64,000 nucleotides of DNA from Sinisalibacter lacisalsi (GTDB lineage Bacteria > Pseudomonadota > Alphaproteobacteria > Rhodobacterales > Rhodobacteraceae). A program made the translations under genes and the position numbers. A model generated the notes under the pieces. That model had not been told where the DNA came from and made no database searches. It saw only the letters and a list, made by a program, of their open reading frames with translations. Each line of letters opens with the position of its first letter. Position 1 is the first letter of the stretch. The stretch lies in assembly GCF_014640115.1 (NCBI RefSeq), contig NZ_BMGI01000002.1, positions 372,001-436,000 of the forward strand. The letters are read 5' to 3'. Below, in pieces: positions 21,623 through 30,341 of the stretch.

Positions 21623-22170
21623 CAATTGATCTCCTCGAGCACGTCGGGCCGGGTTTTCAGCGCCCGGATCACCTGCTTCGCCATATCCGGCAGGGTGTAA
21701 TCGGGATGGGCGTCGACCACCAGATCGGCCTTGGCATAATAGCCGACGCGCGCATCGTGCAGGCGGGTGAGCGTGCCCCGCGGATCGGCGGTTTGCAGCA
21801 GCGGCCGCGTCGGCTTGTGGCGCACCCGCTCCCACAGAAGGTCGAGATCGGCCCTGAGCCAGACCGAGATCCCGGCGCGCGATATCGCCGCGCGATTCTC
21901 GGCGGCGAGAAAGGCGCCGCCGCCGGTCGAGATCACCCTCGGCCCGCCGCCGAGCAGCCGCTTGATCACCTCGGTTTCACGGGCGCGGAAAAACGCCTCG
22001 CCGTCGCGCGCGAACACCTCGGCGATGGTCATCGCGGCGGCGCGCTCGATCTCGTCGTCGCTGTCGATGAAGGGCACGCCAAGGATCTGGGCGAGCGTGC
22101 GCCCGACCGCGGACTTGCCCGCCCCCATCATCCCCACCATGACGATGGGTTTCTTCACCCGGAATGCCAA
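21622..22170 (-). CDS. aroK: Shikimate kinase AroK
   Basis: Phosphorylates shikimate. The 182 aa protein has the P-loop GMMGAGKSAVG, shikimate-binding DSDDEIE and the RETEVIKRL/STGGGAFL motifs, and the lid segment RPLLQTADPR. The start shown is TTG at 22170 (LGAF... would be read MAFRVKKPIVM); the frame is open for 12 more codons upstream without ATG or GTG, so TTG or an unusual codon is used. It is coupled to aroB. Confidence 0.93.
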   Translation of the reverse strand: MAFRVKKPIVMVGMMGAGKSAVGRTLAQILGVPFIDSDDEIERAAAMTIAEVFARDGEAFFRARETEVIKRLLGGGPRVISTGGGAFLAAENRAAISRAGISVWLRADLDLLWERVRHKPTRPLLQTADPRGTLTRLHDARVGYYAKADLVVDAHPDYTLPDMAKQVIRALKTRPDVLEEIN

Positions 22171-22279
22171 ACCGGCAATGCCTCGCCAAAAATTCCCGCC
22201 GCGCCGTCATGGCGTGACCTCCGAAAGCATGGCATATAGGAAGAACGCAGGCAAAAAAACCTGCGAAACGCGAAGGGGC

Positions 22280-22423
22280 ATGACTATGATCGGGCGGCTC
22301 GTGAAACTGATGCTGGTGCTGGCGATCCTCGGCGCGATCGGCCTTGTCGGCTTTGCCTATCTCGGCGATCTCGCGCCCCCGGAAAGCCCGCAGAGCCTGA
22401 CGGTGACGCTGGATGCCGACTAG
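22280..22423 (+). CDS. Small single-pass membrane protein upstream of the exported protein gene
   Basis: 47 aa: a short charged start, one transmembrane helix (LMLVLAILGAIGLVGFAYLG) and a short polar tail (PPESPQSLTVTLDAD). AAGGGG lies before the ATG at 22280. It overlaps the next gene's start by 11 bp, which suggests a coupled operon leading into xerD. Function unknown. Confidence 0.6.
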   Translation: MTMIGRLVKLMLVLAILGAIGLVGFAYLGDLAPPESPQSLTVTLDAD

Positions 22424-23966
22424 GCGGCTGGGGCGGCGTCTGGCCCTGATCGGCCTGCTGGCCACGCCGCTTTCCGCGCAGGAGGCGGGCGCGCCGATGT
22501 CGGCGATCGACTGGTTGTCGGACAGCGTCGCCGCGCCCCTCCCGCTGCCCGCCACGCCGGCCGAACCCGCGGTCACCCCGACCCGGCCGACCGCGCCGAT
22601 CACCGTGTCGCCGCTCGACGCCGCCCAGGGGCGGCCCGACGCGATCGGCATCCTGTCGCCTGCCGTCACCGGTCTGCCCGCCGATCTCTGGGGCGCCTCG
22701 CGCGCCGAGGATATCGCCCGCCGGATTCGCGCCGAACGCGCCGAGACCCTGCCCGCCCTGCAGGCGCTGCTCTACATCATGCTGCTCGCCGAGATCGCCC
22801 CGCCGCGCGATGCCAGCGCCGATGGCCGGTCGGTCTTCCTGGCGCGGGTCGACAAGCTTCTCGAGATGGGCGCGCTCGACCAGGCCGGCGCGCTGCTCGA
22901 ACGCGCCGGGCTGGACGATGCCGAGATCTTCCGCCGTCGGTTCGACGTGGCGCTGCTGGTCGGCGAGGAACAACCGTTGTGCGAAACGATGTCGGACATG
23001 CCGGGGCTTTCGCCGACCTTCCAGGCCCGGATCTTCTGCCTCGCCCGCGCGGGCGACTGGACGGGGGCCGAGCTTCTGCTGGGCACCGGCTCGGTGCTCG
23101 GGCTGATCGGCGAGGACCAGGCCGAGCTTTTCGCCCGCTTCCTCGACACCGAGCTGTTCGAGGGCGAGCCGCCGCTGCCGCGGCCGGTTCAACCCACGCC
23201 CCTGACCTTCCGTTTATACGAGGCGATCGGCGAGCCGATCCCCACAAACGGCCTGCCGCTGGCCTTCGCGCATGCCGATCTGCGCGAAGACAACGGCTGG
23301 AAGGCGCGAATCGAGGCCGGCGAGCGGCTTGCCCGCACCGGGGCGGTCTCGGACAACCAGCTTCTGGGGCTCTATACCGAGCGCGAGCCTGCCGCCTCGG
23401 GCGGGGTCTGGACGCGGGTTGCGGCGATCCAGGCGCTGCAGGCGGCGCTCGACGACGACGATACCGAAGCCGCCGCCGAGGCGCTGGCACGGGCCTGGTC
23501 GGCGCTCACCGCGACGCGGGTCGAGGTGCCGATCGCGCGGGTCTACGGCCCGCGCCTGCACGCGATGGGCCTGCCCGGCGAGGCGGCGCAGATCGCCTTC
23601 CGCATGGCGCTGCTCTCCGATGGCTACGAAAGCGCGGCGCGCAGCGGCACGCCCGATACCCCGCTCGACCGGCTGCTTGCCGGCGTGGCGCAGGGCGATG
23701 TGGCCGGGCTCGCCGCGCCCGACGCGCGGGCGGCGGCGGTGCTCGACGGCTTCCGCGCCACGCGCGCGCCGGCGCGCCTCGCCTCGCTGGTCGAGGGCAA
23801 CCGGCTGGGCGAGGCCATCCTGCGCGCCTTGGCCCTGTTCGACGAGGGCGTCGACGGCAACCTCGACCAGGTGACCGACGCGCTGGCGCTCCTGCGCGCC
23901 GTCGGGCTGGAAGACACCGCCCGGCGCGCGGCGCTGGAATACCTGATCCTGGACCGGCGCGGATGA
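22413..23966 (+). CDS. Conserved exported protein of unknown function upstream of xerD
   Basis: 517 aa. A basic, hydrophobic N-terminus (RRLGRRLALIGLLATPLSAQE) looks like a signal peptide, followed by a Pro/Ala/Thr-rich linker (residues ~38-70) and then a long Ala/Leu/Glu-rich all-helical region that resembles TPR-type helical-repeat scaffolds. Two cysteines (around LCETMSD and IFCLARAG) may pair. No catalytic motif is seen. Its stop overlaps the xerD start (ATGA), so it is coupled to xerD. A role in the envelope is inferred only from the signal peptide. Confidence 0.75.
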   Translation: MPTRRLGRRLALIGLLATPLSAQEAGAPMSAIDWLSDSVAAPLPLPATPAEPAVTPTRPTAPITVSPLDAAQGRPDAIGILSPAVTGLPADLWGASRAEDIARRIRAERAETLPALQALLYIMLLAEIAPPRDASADGRSVFLARVDKLLEMGALDQAGALLERAGLDDAEIFRRRFDVALLVGEEQPLCETMSDMPGLSPTFQARIFCLARAGDWTGAELLLGTGSVLGLIGEDQAELFARFLDTELFEGEPPLPRPVQPTPLTFRLYEAIGEPIPTNGLPLAFAHADLREDNGWKARIEAGERLARTGAVSDNQLLGLYTEREPAASGGVWTRVAAIQALQAALDDDDTEAAAEALARAWSALTATRVEVPIARVYGPRLHAMGLPGEAAQIAFRMALLSDGYESAARSGTPDTPLDRLLAGVAQGDVAGLAAPDARAAAVLDGFRATRAPARLASLVEGNRLGEAILRALALFDEGVDGNLDQVTDALALLRAVGLEDTARRAALEYLILDRRG

Positions 23967-24904
23967 GCGCGGCGGGCGAGACCGAGCGCTGGATCTCGGC
24001 GTTCCTCGAAGCCCAGGCCGCCGAGCTGGACGCCGCGCGCAACACCCTGCTGGCCTATGGCCGCGACCTCAAGGACTACGCCGGCTTTCTCGCGCGCAAG
24101 GGCCTGGCCCCGGCAACCGCCACCCGCACCGACATCGAGGCATGGCTGGTGGATTGCGAAGCGCAGGGGCTGGCCGCCACCACCCGCGCGCGGCGGCTCT
24201 CGGCGGTGCGGGGGCTCTACCGCTTCGCCTTCGAGGAAGGCTGGCGCGCCGACAACCCGGCCCTGCGGATATCCGGCCCCGGCAAGGCGAAATCACTGCC
24301 CAAGACCTTGAGCGAAGACGAGGTCAGCCGCCTGATAGATGCTGCGAAGGCGCATGGCCGCTCCGCTGCCGACCGCGCCCGCAACACCTGCCTGATGGAA
24401 CTGCTCTATGCCACCGGGATGCGCGTGAGCGAGCTTGTCGGCCTGCCCGTGGCCGCGGCGCGCGGCGATCCGCGGATGCTGCTGGTGCGCGGCAAGGGCG
24501 GAAAGGAGCGCCTCGTGCCGCTCTCGGCCCCGGCCCGCGTGGCGCTCGCCGACTGGTTGGCGCTGCGCGATGACGGGCAGGACAAGGCGCGCGCGAAGGG
24601 GCGCAAGCCCTCGCCGTTCCTGTTTCCCTCCAGCGGCAAGGAGGGCCACCTCACCCGCCACCGCTTTCACGGCTTGATCAAGGAATTCGCCGTCGTGGCC
24701 GGGATCTCGCCCGAGGCGGTCACGCCGCACCGGCTGCGCCACGCCTTCGCCACCCACCTGCTCGCCCACGGTGCCGATCTGCGCGCGATCCAGACCCTGC
24801 TCGGGCATGCCGACGTGTCGACCACCGAGATCTATACCCACGTGCTGGAGGAACGGCTCAAGTCGCTGGTGCTCGACCATCACCCGCTTGCGGCGAAGGA
24901 CTGA
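23963..24904 (+). CDS. xerD: Site-specific tyrosine recombinase XerD
   Basis: Resolves chromosome dimers at dif with XerC and FtsK. The 313 aa protein starts at the ATG at 23963 overlapping the previous stop. N-terminal SAM-like DNA-binding domain (WISAFLEAQAAELDAARNTL), then the catalytic domain with R (TGMRVSELVGL), K (RGKGGKERLVPL), HxxR (TPHRLRHAFATHLL), H (LLGHADVSTTEIYTHV) and the nucleophile Tyr in IYTHV. The position divergent to aroK is typical for alphaproteobacteria, so it is housekeeping rather than a mobile integrase. Confidence 0.93.
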   Translation: MSAAGETERWISAFLEAQAAELDAARNTLLAYGRDLKDYAGFLARKGLAPATATRTDIEAWLVDCEAQGLAATTRARRLSAVRGLYRFAFEEGWRADNPALRISGPGKAKSLPKTLSEDEVSRLIDAAKAHGRSAADRARNTCLMELLYATGMRVSELVGLPVAAARGDPRMLLVRGKGGKERLVPLSAPARVALADWLALRDDGQDKARAKGRKPSPFLFPSSGKEGHLTRHRFHGLIKEFAVVAGISPEAVTPHRLRHAFATHLLAHGADLRAIQTLLGHADVSTTEIYTHVLEERLKSLVLDHHPLAAKD

Positions 24905-24949
24905 GCGCGGCCGGGGTGCCCGACACCACGACAGCCATCGGCACATGAC

Positions 24950-25399
24950 CTAGGCGCCGTAGAGCGCCTTGGCCCGCGTCTCGAAGGCGCGCACGATCCG
25001 TTGCATCGCCTCGTTGAAGACCACGCCGATGATCTTCTGCAGCACCGCGTTGCGGAACTCGAAATCGACGTCGAACGCCACCTCGCAACCGTCTTCGACA
25101 TCGCGAAAGCGCCAGCGGCTCTGCATGTGCTTGAACGGCCCGTCGAGATACTCGATGTCGATCCCCAGCCCCGGCTCGTCGAGCACCACGCGGCTGCCGA
25201 ACTTCTCGCGGAACACCTTGAAGCTCACCACGAGGTCGGCCTCCATCAGCTGGGTGCCATCGTGGTTCGGGGTCACCGAGCGGACCCGCGCCGCCGCGAT
25301 CCAGGGAATGAACTCGGGGTAGCGCATCACGTCGGCCACGAGGTCATACATCTGGCGGGCGCTGTAGGGCATCCGGCGGGTTTCGGAATGTGTCGGCAT
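24950..25399 (-). CDS. COQ10/RatA-type START-domain protein
   Basis: 149 aa lipid-binding-like protein of the polyketide cyclase/COQ10 family (also called RatA in E. coli). The signature is YSARQMYDLVADVMRYPEFIPW plus VSFKVFREKFGSRV and the C-terminal FNEAMQRIVRAFETRAKALYG. In alphaproteobacteria it is thought to bind ubiquinone or its intermediates; the toxin function reported for E. coli RatA is not implied here. The start is the ATG at 25399. It is convergent with xerD. Confidence 0.88.
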   Translation of the reverse strand: MPTHSETRRMPYSARQMYDLVADVMRYPEFIPWIAAARVRSVTPNHDGTQLMEADLVVSFKVFREKFGSRVVLDEPGLGIDIEYLDGPFKHMQSRWRFRDVEDGCEVAFDVDFEFRNAVLQKIIGVVFNEAMQRIVRAFETRAKALYGA

Positions 25400-25468
25400 C
25401 TTGCCCTTTCCCTGAGGCTCTGGGCGCGCTAATCCCATATCCGCAAGACCGGATGCAAGGGGGCGAGG

Positions 25469-26011
25469 ATGCCGACGCGGCCATATGTCATAGACGAGAT
25501 GATCTCGGCCAAGACCATCGCCGCCCGGGTGGAGGCGCTGGCCAAGGAGATTCACGATACATTCCGCGACACCGACAAGCTGGTGGTGGTCGGCCTGCTG
25601 CGCGGCTCCTTCGTCTTCATCGCCGACATGGTGCGCGAGCTTGACCTGCCGGTGGAGGTGGATTTCATCGAGGCCACGTCCTACGGCGACTCGACCGAAT
25701 CGAGCCGGGAGGTACGTATTCTCAAGGACTTGCGCGGCGAGATCCACGGCCGCGACGTGCTCGTCGTGGAGGACATCGTCGATACCGGCTACACCCTGCA
25801 GCACGTTGTCGGGCTGCTCCGGGCGCGGGCGCCGAAACGGCTGAAAACCGTCGCCCTGCTCGACAAACCCACCCGCCGCGAGGTCGACATCAAGGCCGAC
25901 TGGACCGGGTTCGAGATCCCCGACGAGTTCGTCGTCGGCTATGGCATCGACTACGCGCAGCGCAACCGCAACCTGCCCTTCATCGGCGCGGTGCGTTTCC
26001 TCGAACCATGA
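25469..26011 (+). CDS. hpt: Hypoxanthine phosphoribosyltransferase
   Basis: Purine salvage enzyme making IMP/GMP from hypoxanthine/guanine and PRPP. The 180 aa protein has the PRPP motif [14 protein letters not shown], the loop LLRGSFVF and the base-binding region [36 protein letters not shown] precedes the ATG at 25469. The stop overlaps the next small gene (ATGA). Confidence 0.94.
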   Translation: MPTRPYVIDEMISAKTIAARVEALAKEIHDTFRDTDKLVVVGLLRGSFVFIADMVRELDLPVEVDFIEATSYGDSTESSREVRILKDLRGEIHGRDVLVVEDIVDTGYTLQHVVGLLRARAPKRLKTVALLDKPTRREVDIKADWTGFEIPDEFVVGYGIDYAQRNRNLPFIGAVRFLEP

Positions 26012-26196
26012 GGATCCGGCCGCAGCAATTCCTGCGCATGTCGCGCTGGGCGCGCCGGCCGCCTTCGGAGAAGCGGGTGAAACTGGTGCTCGCCGTGATC
26101 GCCATCGCGCTCGCGATCTGGGGGTTGGAGCGGGTGTTCGGCTCGCCCGAATGGATGCGGATCGACAGCACGCCCAAGGGCCGGATCAACCGTTGA
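26008..26196 (+). CDS. Small membrane protein coupled to hpt
   Basis: 62 aa: a basic N-terminal stretch ([16 protein letters not shown]), one transmembrane helix ([20 protein letters not shown]), and a short basic tail. The ATG overlaps the hpt stop (ATGA), which supports translation. The 3' end overlaps the convergent LysR gene by 11 bp. Function unknown. Confidence 0.65.
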   Translation: MRIRPQQFLRMSRWARRPPSEKRVKLVLAVIAIALAIWGLERVFGSPEWMRIDSTPKGRINR

Positions 26197-27043
26197 TCTG
26201 CCCCAGCCAACGCGGGCTGTCCTGCCGCAGCGCCGCCAGCAGCATCTCGCGCACCAGCCTGATGCGTGGCACGTCGACCATGTCGGCGTGGCTCGCCACC
26301 CAAAGGTCCACATTCATCTCCGGCATCGCGCCCGCAAGCCGGGCGAGGCGTGGATCGCCGTCGCCGATGACGCAGGGCAGCACCGCACGCCCCTGCCCGG
26401 CCGCGGCCATCTCGCGCAGCACGAGAAAGCTGTCGCTCCAGCCGGCGATATTGGCTTGCGGGATCGTCTCGGCCATCCACCTGGCGGCGCGCACGCGGGC
26501 GATGGGGCCGCTCAGCCCCAGCCAGCCGGCCTCGCCCCCCGGCGCGGCATAGACGCCGAACCCCAACCGCCCGGCCACCTCGCCGACCAGTTCGTCGGGC
26601 AGAGCCTCGGCCGGGCGCACCGCGATGTCGGCATCCATCCGGGCGAGGTCGGCGTGCTGGTTCTGGGCGCTGAGTTCGATCCTGAGCCCCTCCGCCTCGG
26701 CCTGCAGGCGGGCGATGATCGGCGGCAGGATCGCCTGGCAGATCGAATCGGTCGAGGTGACCCGAACGAGGCCCGCAAGCGGCGCGCGCGCGACGGTCAG
26801 TGCCCGCCCCACCCCGAGGGCGGCCTCTTCCATCGCCTGCATCGCCGCCAGCACCCGCGCCCGGTGCGGCGCGAGCCGGTAGCCGCGCGCGGTGCGCTCG
26901 AAGATCGCGAGGCCGAGTTTCTGCTCGAACCCGGTCACCCGACGCAGCACCGTGGCGTGGTTCACCCCGAGCACCCGGGCCGCACCCGAGAGGGAGCCCT
27001 CACGCGCGACCGCGAGCACGAATTGGATGTCGTCCCAGTCCAT
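26186..27043 (-). CDS. LysR-family transcriptional regulator next to cytochrome genes
   Basis: 285 aa. N-terminal winged HTH (DIQFVLAVAREGSLSGAARVLGVNHATVLRRVTGFEQKLG) in which the third residue pattern NHATVLRRV is typical of the LysR subgroup that acts on simple T-N11-A sites, and a periplasmic-binding-type effector domain. The start is the ATG at 27043; another ATG three codons upstream is possible. It is divergent from the cytochrome c556-like gene across 120 bp, so it may control that operon. Effector unknown. Confidence 0.88.
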   Translation of the reverse strand: MDWDDIQFVLAVAREGSLSGAARVLGVNHATVLRRVTGFEQKLGLAIFERTARGYRLAPHRARVLAAMQAMEEAALGVGRALTVARAPLAGLVRVTSTDSICQAILPPIIARLQAEAEGLRIELSAQNQHADLARMDADIAVRPAEALPDELVGEVAGRLGFGVYAAPGGEAGWLGLSGPIARVRAARWMAETIPQANIAGWSDSFLVLREMAAAGQGRAVLPCVIGDGDPRLARLAGAMPEMNVDLWVASHADMVDVPRIRLVREMLLAALRQDSPRWLGQING

Positions 27044-27163
27044 CCTTTGCATTCCTGCACAGACCCCCTGCAACATTGGTGAGTTCACAGCAAAATCCTA
27101 ACAGATAGGCTGAGGGTGTTCCACGTTTCTGACCGAAACCGACATAGTCGAAAGGAGAACCCC

Positions 27164-27637
27164 ATGCGTACCGCCCGTTCCCTCGCGCTCGGCCTCGCCG
27201 GCGCCATGCTTGCCGCCACCGTGGTGACCGCCGACAGCCATGCCCCAGCCCCGTCGCCGGCGATCAAGGCGCGCCAGGCCCAGATGCAGCTTTATGCCTT
27301 CAACCTCGGCACGCTTGGCGCAATGGCGCAGGAAAAGGCGCCCTATGACGCCGAGGTGGCCTCGGTCGCCGCCAAAAACCTCGCCGCGCTGGCCCATCTC
27401 GACGGATCGCTGCTGTGGCCTGCCGGCACGGATGCCGACAGCGTCGAAGGCACCCGGGCGCTGCCCGATATCTGGGCGAATTTCCCCGATGTCGCCGCGA
27501 AAGCTCAGGCGCTGCAAGAGGCGGCCGATGTGATGGCCGATGCCGCCGGCACCGACCTTGCCGCGCTTCAGGCCGCGATGGGGCCGCTCGGCGGCGCGTG
27601 CGGCGCCTGCCACAAGGCCTACCGCGTGCCGGATTGA
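27164..27637 (+). CDS. Cytochrome c'-type (c556-like) periplasmic protein
   Basis: 157 aa with a signal peptide (RSLALGLAGAMLAATVVTA). A four-helix cytochrome c' fold is indicated by its length, helical composition, the C-terminal single heme motif CGACH followed by KAYRV, and a Met-rich helix near the start (RQAQMQLYAFNLGTLG) with a possible axial ligand. AAGGAG precedes the ATG at 27164. Immediately followed by a diheme cytochrome gene, so likely one electron-transfer operon. Confidence 0.88.
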   Translation: MRTARSLALGLAGAMLAATVVTADSHAPAPSPAIKARQAQMQLYAFNLGTLGAMAQEKAPYDAEVASVAAKNLAALAHLDGSLLWPAGTDADSVEGTRALPDIWANFPDVAAKAQALQEAADVMADAAGTDLAALQAAMGPLGGACGACHKAYRVPD

Positions 27638-27760
27638 TCTCACGTTTCCGTGCGTTCCGGGTGAAGCGCATGGCCATATCCCCACCCTGCGCTAGGCTTG
27701 GCGACGATATCCGCGGGGCGGCACGCCGGTGCCGCCCCCGGTCTTCGACAGGAGATTTCG

Positions 27761-28654
27761 ATGCAACGCTTTCTGATCCGTGTCGCTCTGCTCGGCCTCG
27801 TCGCCGTCGCCGCCGGGCTCTGGATCACCCGCCCGAAGGCTGACGGGGCGGAGGTTCTGGCCGGGCTGACGGCAGACGCGGGCCGCGGCGAGATGGTGTT
27901 CACCGCCGCCGGCTGCGCCTCCTGCCACATGGCCCCGGAAGCGGAGGGCGAAGCCCGGCTGGTGCTGGCGGGCGGGCAGAGCTTCCCCTCGCCCTTCGGC
28001 AGCTTCACCGCGCCCAATATCAGCCCCGACCCGGCAGAGGGTATCGGCGACTGGAGCGCGCTCGAGCTGTGGAACGCGCTGCACCATGGCACCTCGCCGG
28101 ACGGGCAACATTATTATCCCGCCTTCCCATATGCCTCCTACATCCGGATGGAGCCGCAAGCGGTGGTCGACCTGCACGCCTACCTGCAGACCCTGCCCGC
28201 CGATGCCACGCCGTCGGCGCCGCACGCGGTGCCCTTCCCGTTCAACATCCGGGCGAGCCTTGGCGGCTGGAAGATGCTGTTCCTGCGGCCGGGCTGGGTG
28301 ATGGCGGGCGATCTCACCGCCGAGGAGGCGCGTGGCCGGGTGCTGGCGGAGGCGATGGGGCACTGTGCCGAGTGCCATAGCCCCCGCAACGCGCTGGGCG
28401 GGACGAAGACGGGGGCGGACTGGCTCACCGGCGCGCCGAACCCGGCCGGGCGCGGCAGCTTTCCCAATCTCACCCCGCCCGCGCTGGACTGGTCGCAGGA
28501 TGAACTGGTGGAATATTTCACCTCCGGCTTCACCCCGGAATACGACGTGGTGGGCGGCCACATGGCGCACGTGGTGGAAAACCTCGCGCAGCTGCCCGAA
28601 AGCGACCGCGCGGCCATCGCGGCCTATCTCAAGCGCCTGCCGCTCGACGGCTGA
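27761..28654 (+). CDS. Diheme cytochrome c with N-terminal membrane anchor
   Basis: 297 aa. An N-terminal hydrophobic stretch (LIRVALLGLVAVAAGLW) anchors or exports it. Two class I-like cytochrome c domains follow: the first heme is GCASCH (C52, C55, H56), the second GHCAECH (around residue 200); Met ligands are probably in MEPQAVVD and HMAHVVENL. AGGAG precedes the ATG at 27761. It is 123 bp after the c556-like gene. It resembles the cytochrome subunits of membrane dehydrogenases, but no dehydrogenase is adjacent. Confidence 0.87.
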   Translation: MQRFLIRVALLGLVAVAAGLWITRPKADGAEVLAGLTADAGRGEMVFTAAGCASCHMAPEAEGEARLVLAGGQSFPSPFGSFTAPNISPDPAEGIGDWSALELWNALHHGTSPDGQHYYPAFPYASYIRMEPQAVVDLHAYLQTLPADATPSAPHAVPFPFNIRASLGGWKMLFLRPGWVMAGDLTAEEARGRVLAEAMGHCAECHSPRNALGGTKTGADWLTGAPNPAGRGSFPNLTPPALDWSQDELVEYFTSGFTPEYDVVGGHMAHVVENLAQLPESDRAAIAAYLKRLPLDG

Positions 28655-28736
28655 AGCCCGGCTTGACCGGGGTCATGGCCCGGCCCCCCGGCCCGGGCTA
28701 ACCTGACCGCGTTAACCGTCGCGATGGGAGGTCAGT

Positions 28737-29207
28737 ATGGCGGATTTCAAACTCATCGACGTGGACGAAACCCCGTATCTCTACGTCGAACGCAGCACCA
28801 CGATGGACCCGGGCGAGATCTCGCGAGCGATGGGGTCGGCCTTCGGCGAGGTCTGGGCCTTCATGGAGAAGCACGGCGTGCCGCCGGGCGGCGGGGCGCT
28901 GTCGGTGTATCACGACTATGCCGAGGGCCGGATGGCCTTCCGCGCCGGCTTCGTGGTCGCGCGCGCCGACATGGCCGCGGCGGACGGCACGGTGAAGGCG
29001 GATGCGACCCCGGCGGGCCGGGTGCTGCACTTCACCCACATCGGCGCCTACGACGGGCTGCGCGACGCTTACGACGGGATGATGCGGCACATGGAGAGCG
29101 AGGGGCTCGCTTATGCCCCGCCGACCTGGGAGGTCTACCTCAACAGCCCCGACGAGGTGCACGAGGACCAGCTCGTCACCAAGTGCTACCAGGCGCTCGC
29201 GGGGTGA
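28737..29207 (+). CDS. GyrI-like small-molecule-binding domain protein
   Basis: 156 aa single-domain protein of the GyrI/AraC effector-binding fold. It has YLYVERSTTMDPGEISRAMG, PGGGALSVYHDY and the closing TWEVYLNSPDEVHEDQLVT, as in this family. Such proteins bind cationic or amphipathic small molecules; a role for this one is unknown. It has no DNA-binding domain. GGGAGG precedes the ATG. Confidence 0.82.
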   Translation: MADFKLIDVDETPYLYVERSTTMDPGEISRAMGSAFGEVWAFMEKHGVPPGGGALSVYHDYAEGRMAFRAGFVVARADMAAADGTVKADATPAGRVLHFTHIGAYDGLRDAYDGMMRHMESEGLAYAPPTWEVYLNSPDEVHEDQLVTKCYQALAG

Positions 29208-29216
29208 TGCCGCAGG

Positions 29217-29284
29217 CGGTTTCCGTACGGAAACCGAAGCGATTTCCGTACGGAAATCGTGCCGAAATCCGCTGCGGATTTCGG
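29217..29284. repeat. Three palindromes centred on CCGTACGG or CCGCTGCGG between convergent genes
   Basis: 29217-29236 is CGGTTTCCGTACGGAAACCG, 29240-29259 is CGATTTCCGTACGGAAATCG, and 29262-29284 has arms CCGAAATCCGC / GCGGATTTCGG around one base. The cluster fills the spacer between the GyrI-like gene and lipA and shares arms with the clusters at 17230 and 20466. Confidence 0.8.
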
Positions 29285-29286
29285 CC

Positions 29287-30237
29287 CTAGCCCTGCCCGA
29301 GCTTCGCCAGCCGGTTCTCGCGCAGGCGGGCGAAATCCTCGCCGGCGTGGTAGCTCGAACGGGTCAGCGGCGTGGCCGAGACCATCAGGAAGCCCTTGCC
29401 GAAGGCCGCCTTCTCATAGGCCTTGAACTCGTCGGGCGGGACGAAGCGGTCCACCGCGTGGTGTTTCGGCGTCGGCTGGAGGTATTGCCCGATGGTGAGG
29501 AAGTCGATGTCCGCCGCGCGCATGTCGTCCATTACCTGCATCACGCCCTGCCGGTCTTCGCCCAGCCCCACCATGATGCCCGACTTGGTAAACATCGCCG
29601 GATCCAGTTCCTTGACCCGTTGCAACAGCCGCAGCGAGTGGAAATAGCGCGCGCCGGGGCGCACCTCGGGGTAGAGCCCGGGCACGGTTTCGAGGTTGTG
29701 GTTGAACACGTCCGGCCGGGCTTCGACCACCACTTCGAGCGCTTCCGGCCCGCATTTGAGGAAATCGGGGGTGAGGATCTCGATCGTGGTCTCGGGGCTG
29801 CGCTTGCGGATCGCGCGGATCGTCATGGCGAAATGCTCCGCGCCGCCATCGTCGAGATCGTCGCGGTCGACGGAGGTGATCACCACGTGGTTCAGCCCCA
29901 GTTTGTGCACCGCGTCGGCCACCCGGCCCGGCTCGAACGCGTCGAGCGTTTGCGGCCGGCCCGTGGCGATGTTGCAGAAGGTGCAGCCGCGGGTGCAGAT
30001 CTCGCCCATGATCATCATCGTGGCGTGGCCCTGGTTCCAGCACTCGCCGACGTTGGGGCAGCCCGCCTCCTCGCAGACCGTCGCCAGCCCGTGCTCGCGC
30101 ATGATCTTGTGGGTTTCGGCGTAGCCGGTGCCGCCGGGCGCGCGAACGCGGATCCAGTCGGGCTTTTTCGGCTGGGCATTGTCGGGACGGTGGGCTTTTT
30201 CGGGGTGCCGGCCCTCGGGTGTCTTCAGATCTCGCAT
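29287..30237 (-). CDS. lipA: Lipoyl synthase LipA
   Basis: Radical-SAM enzyme inserting two sulfurs into octanoyl groups. The 316 aa protein has the auxiliary cluster motif [12 protein letters not shown] and the radical SAM motif [12 protein letters not shown], plus the C-terminal RSSYHAGE loop. The start is the ATG at 30237 with GGAGGT upstream; a much longer in-frame extension crosses the antisense of oxyR and is rejected. Confidence 0.96.
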   Translation of the reverse strand: MRDLKTPEGRHPEKAHRPDNAQPKKPDWIRVRAPGGTGYAETHKIMREHGLATVCEEAGCPNVGECWNQGHATMMIMGEICTRGCTFCNIATGRPQTLDAFEPGRVADAVHKLGLNHVVITSVDRDDLDDGGAEHFAMTIRAIRKRSPETTIEILTPDFLKCGPEALEVVVEARPDVFNHNLETVPGLYPEVRPGARYFHSLRLLQRVKELDPAMFTKSGIMVGLGEDRQGVMQVMDDMRAADIDFLTIGQYLQPTPKHHAVDRFVPPDEFKAYEKAAFGKGFLMVSATPLTRSSYHAGEDFARLRENRLAKLGQG

Positions 30238-30341
30238 GCGGGATACCTCCGTTCGTCCCCATATAACGGCTCGCGCGGGCTTGTCACAGCCAAAGGCGCG
30301 AAAGCGTGATATGCGCGGGCCGCATGTCTCGCGGCCGGCGG

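Noticed and set aside
23963-24904. Mobile-element integrase
   Set aside because: Context (aroK divergent) and sequence fit housekeeping XerD.
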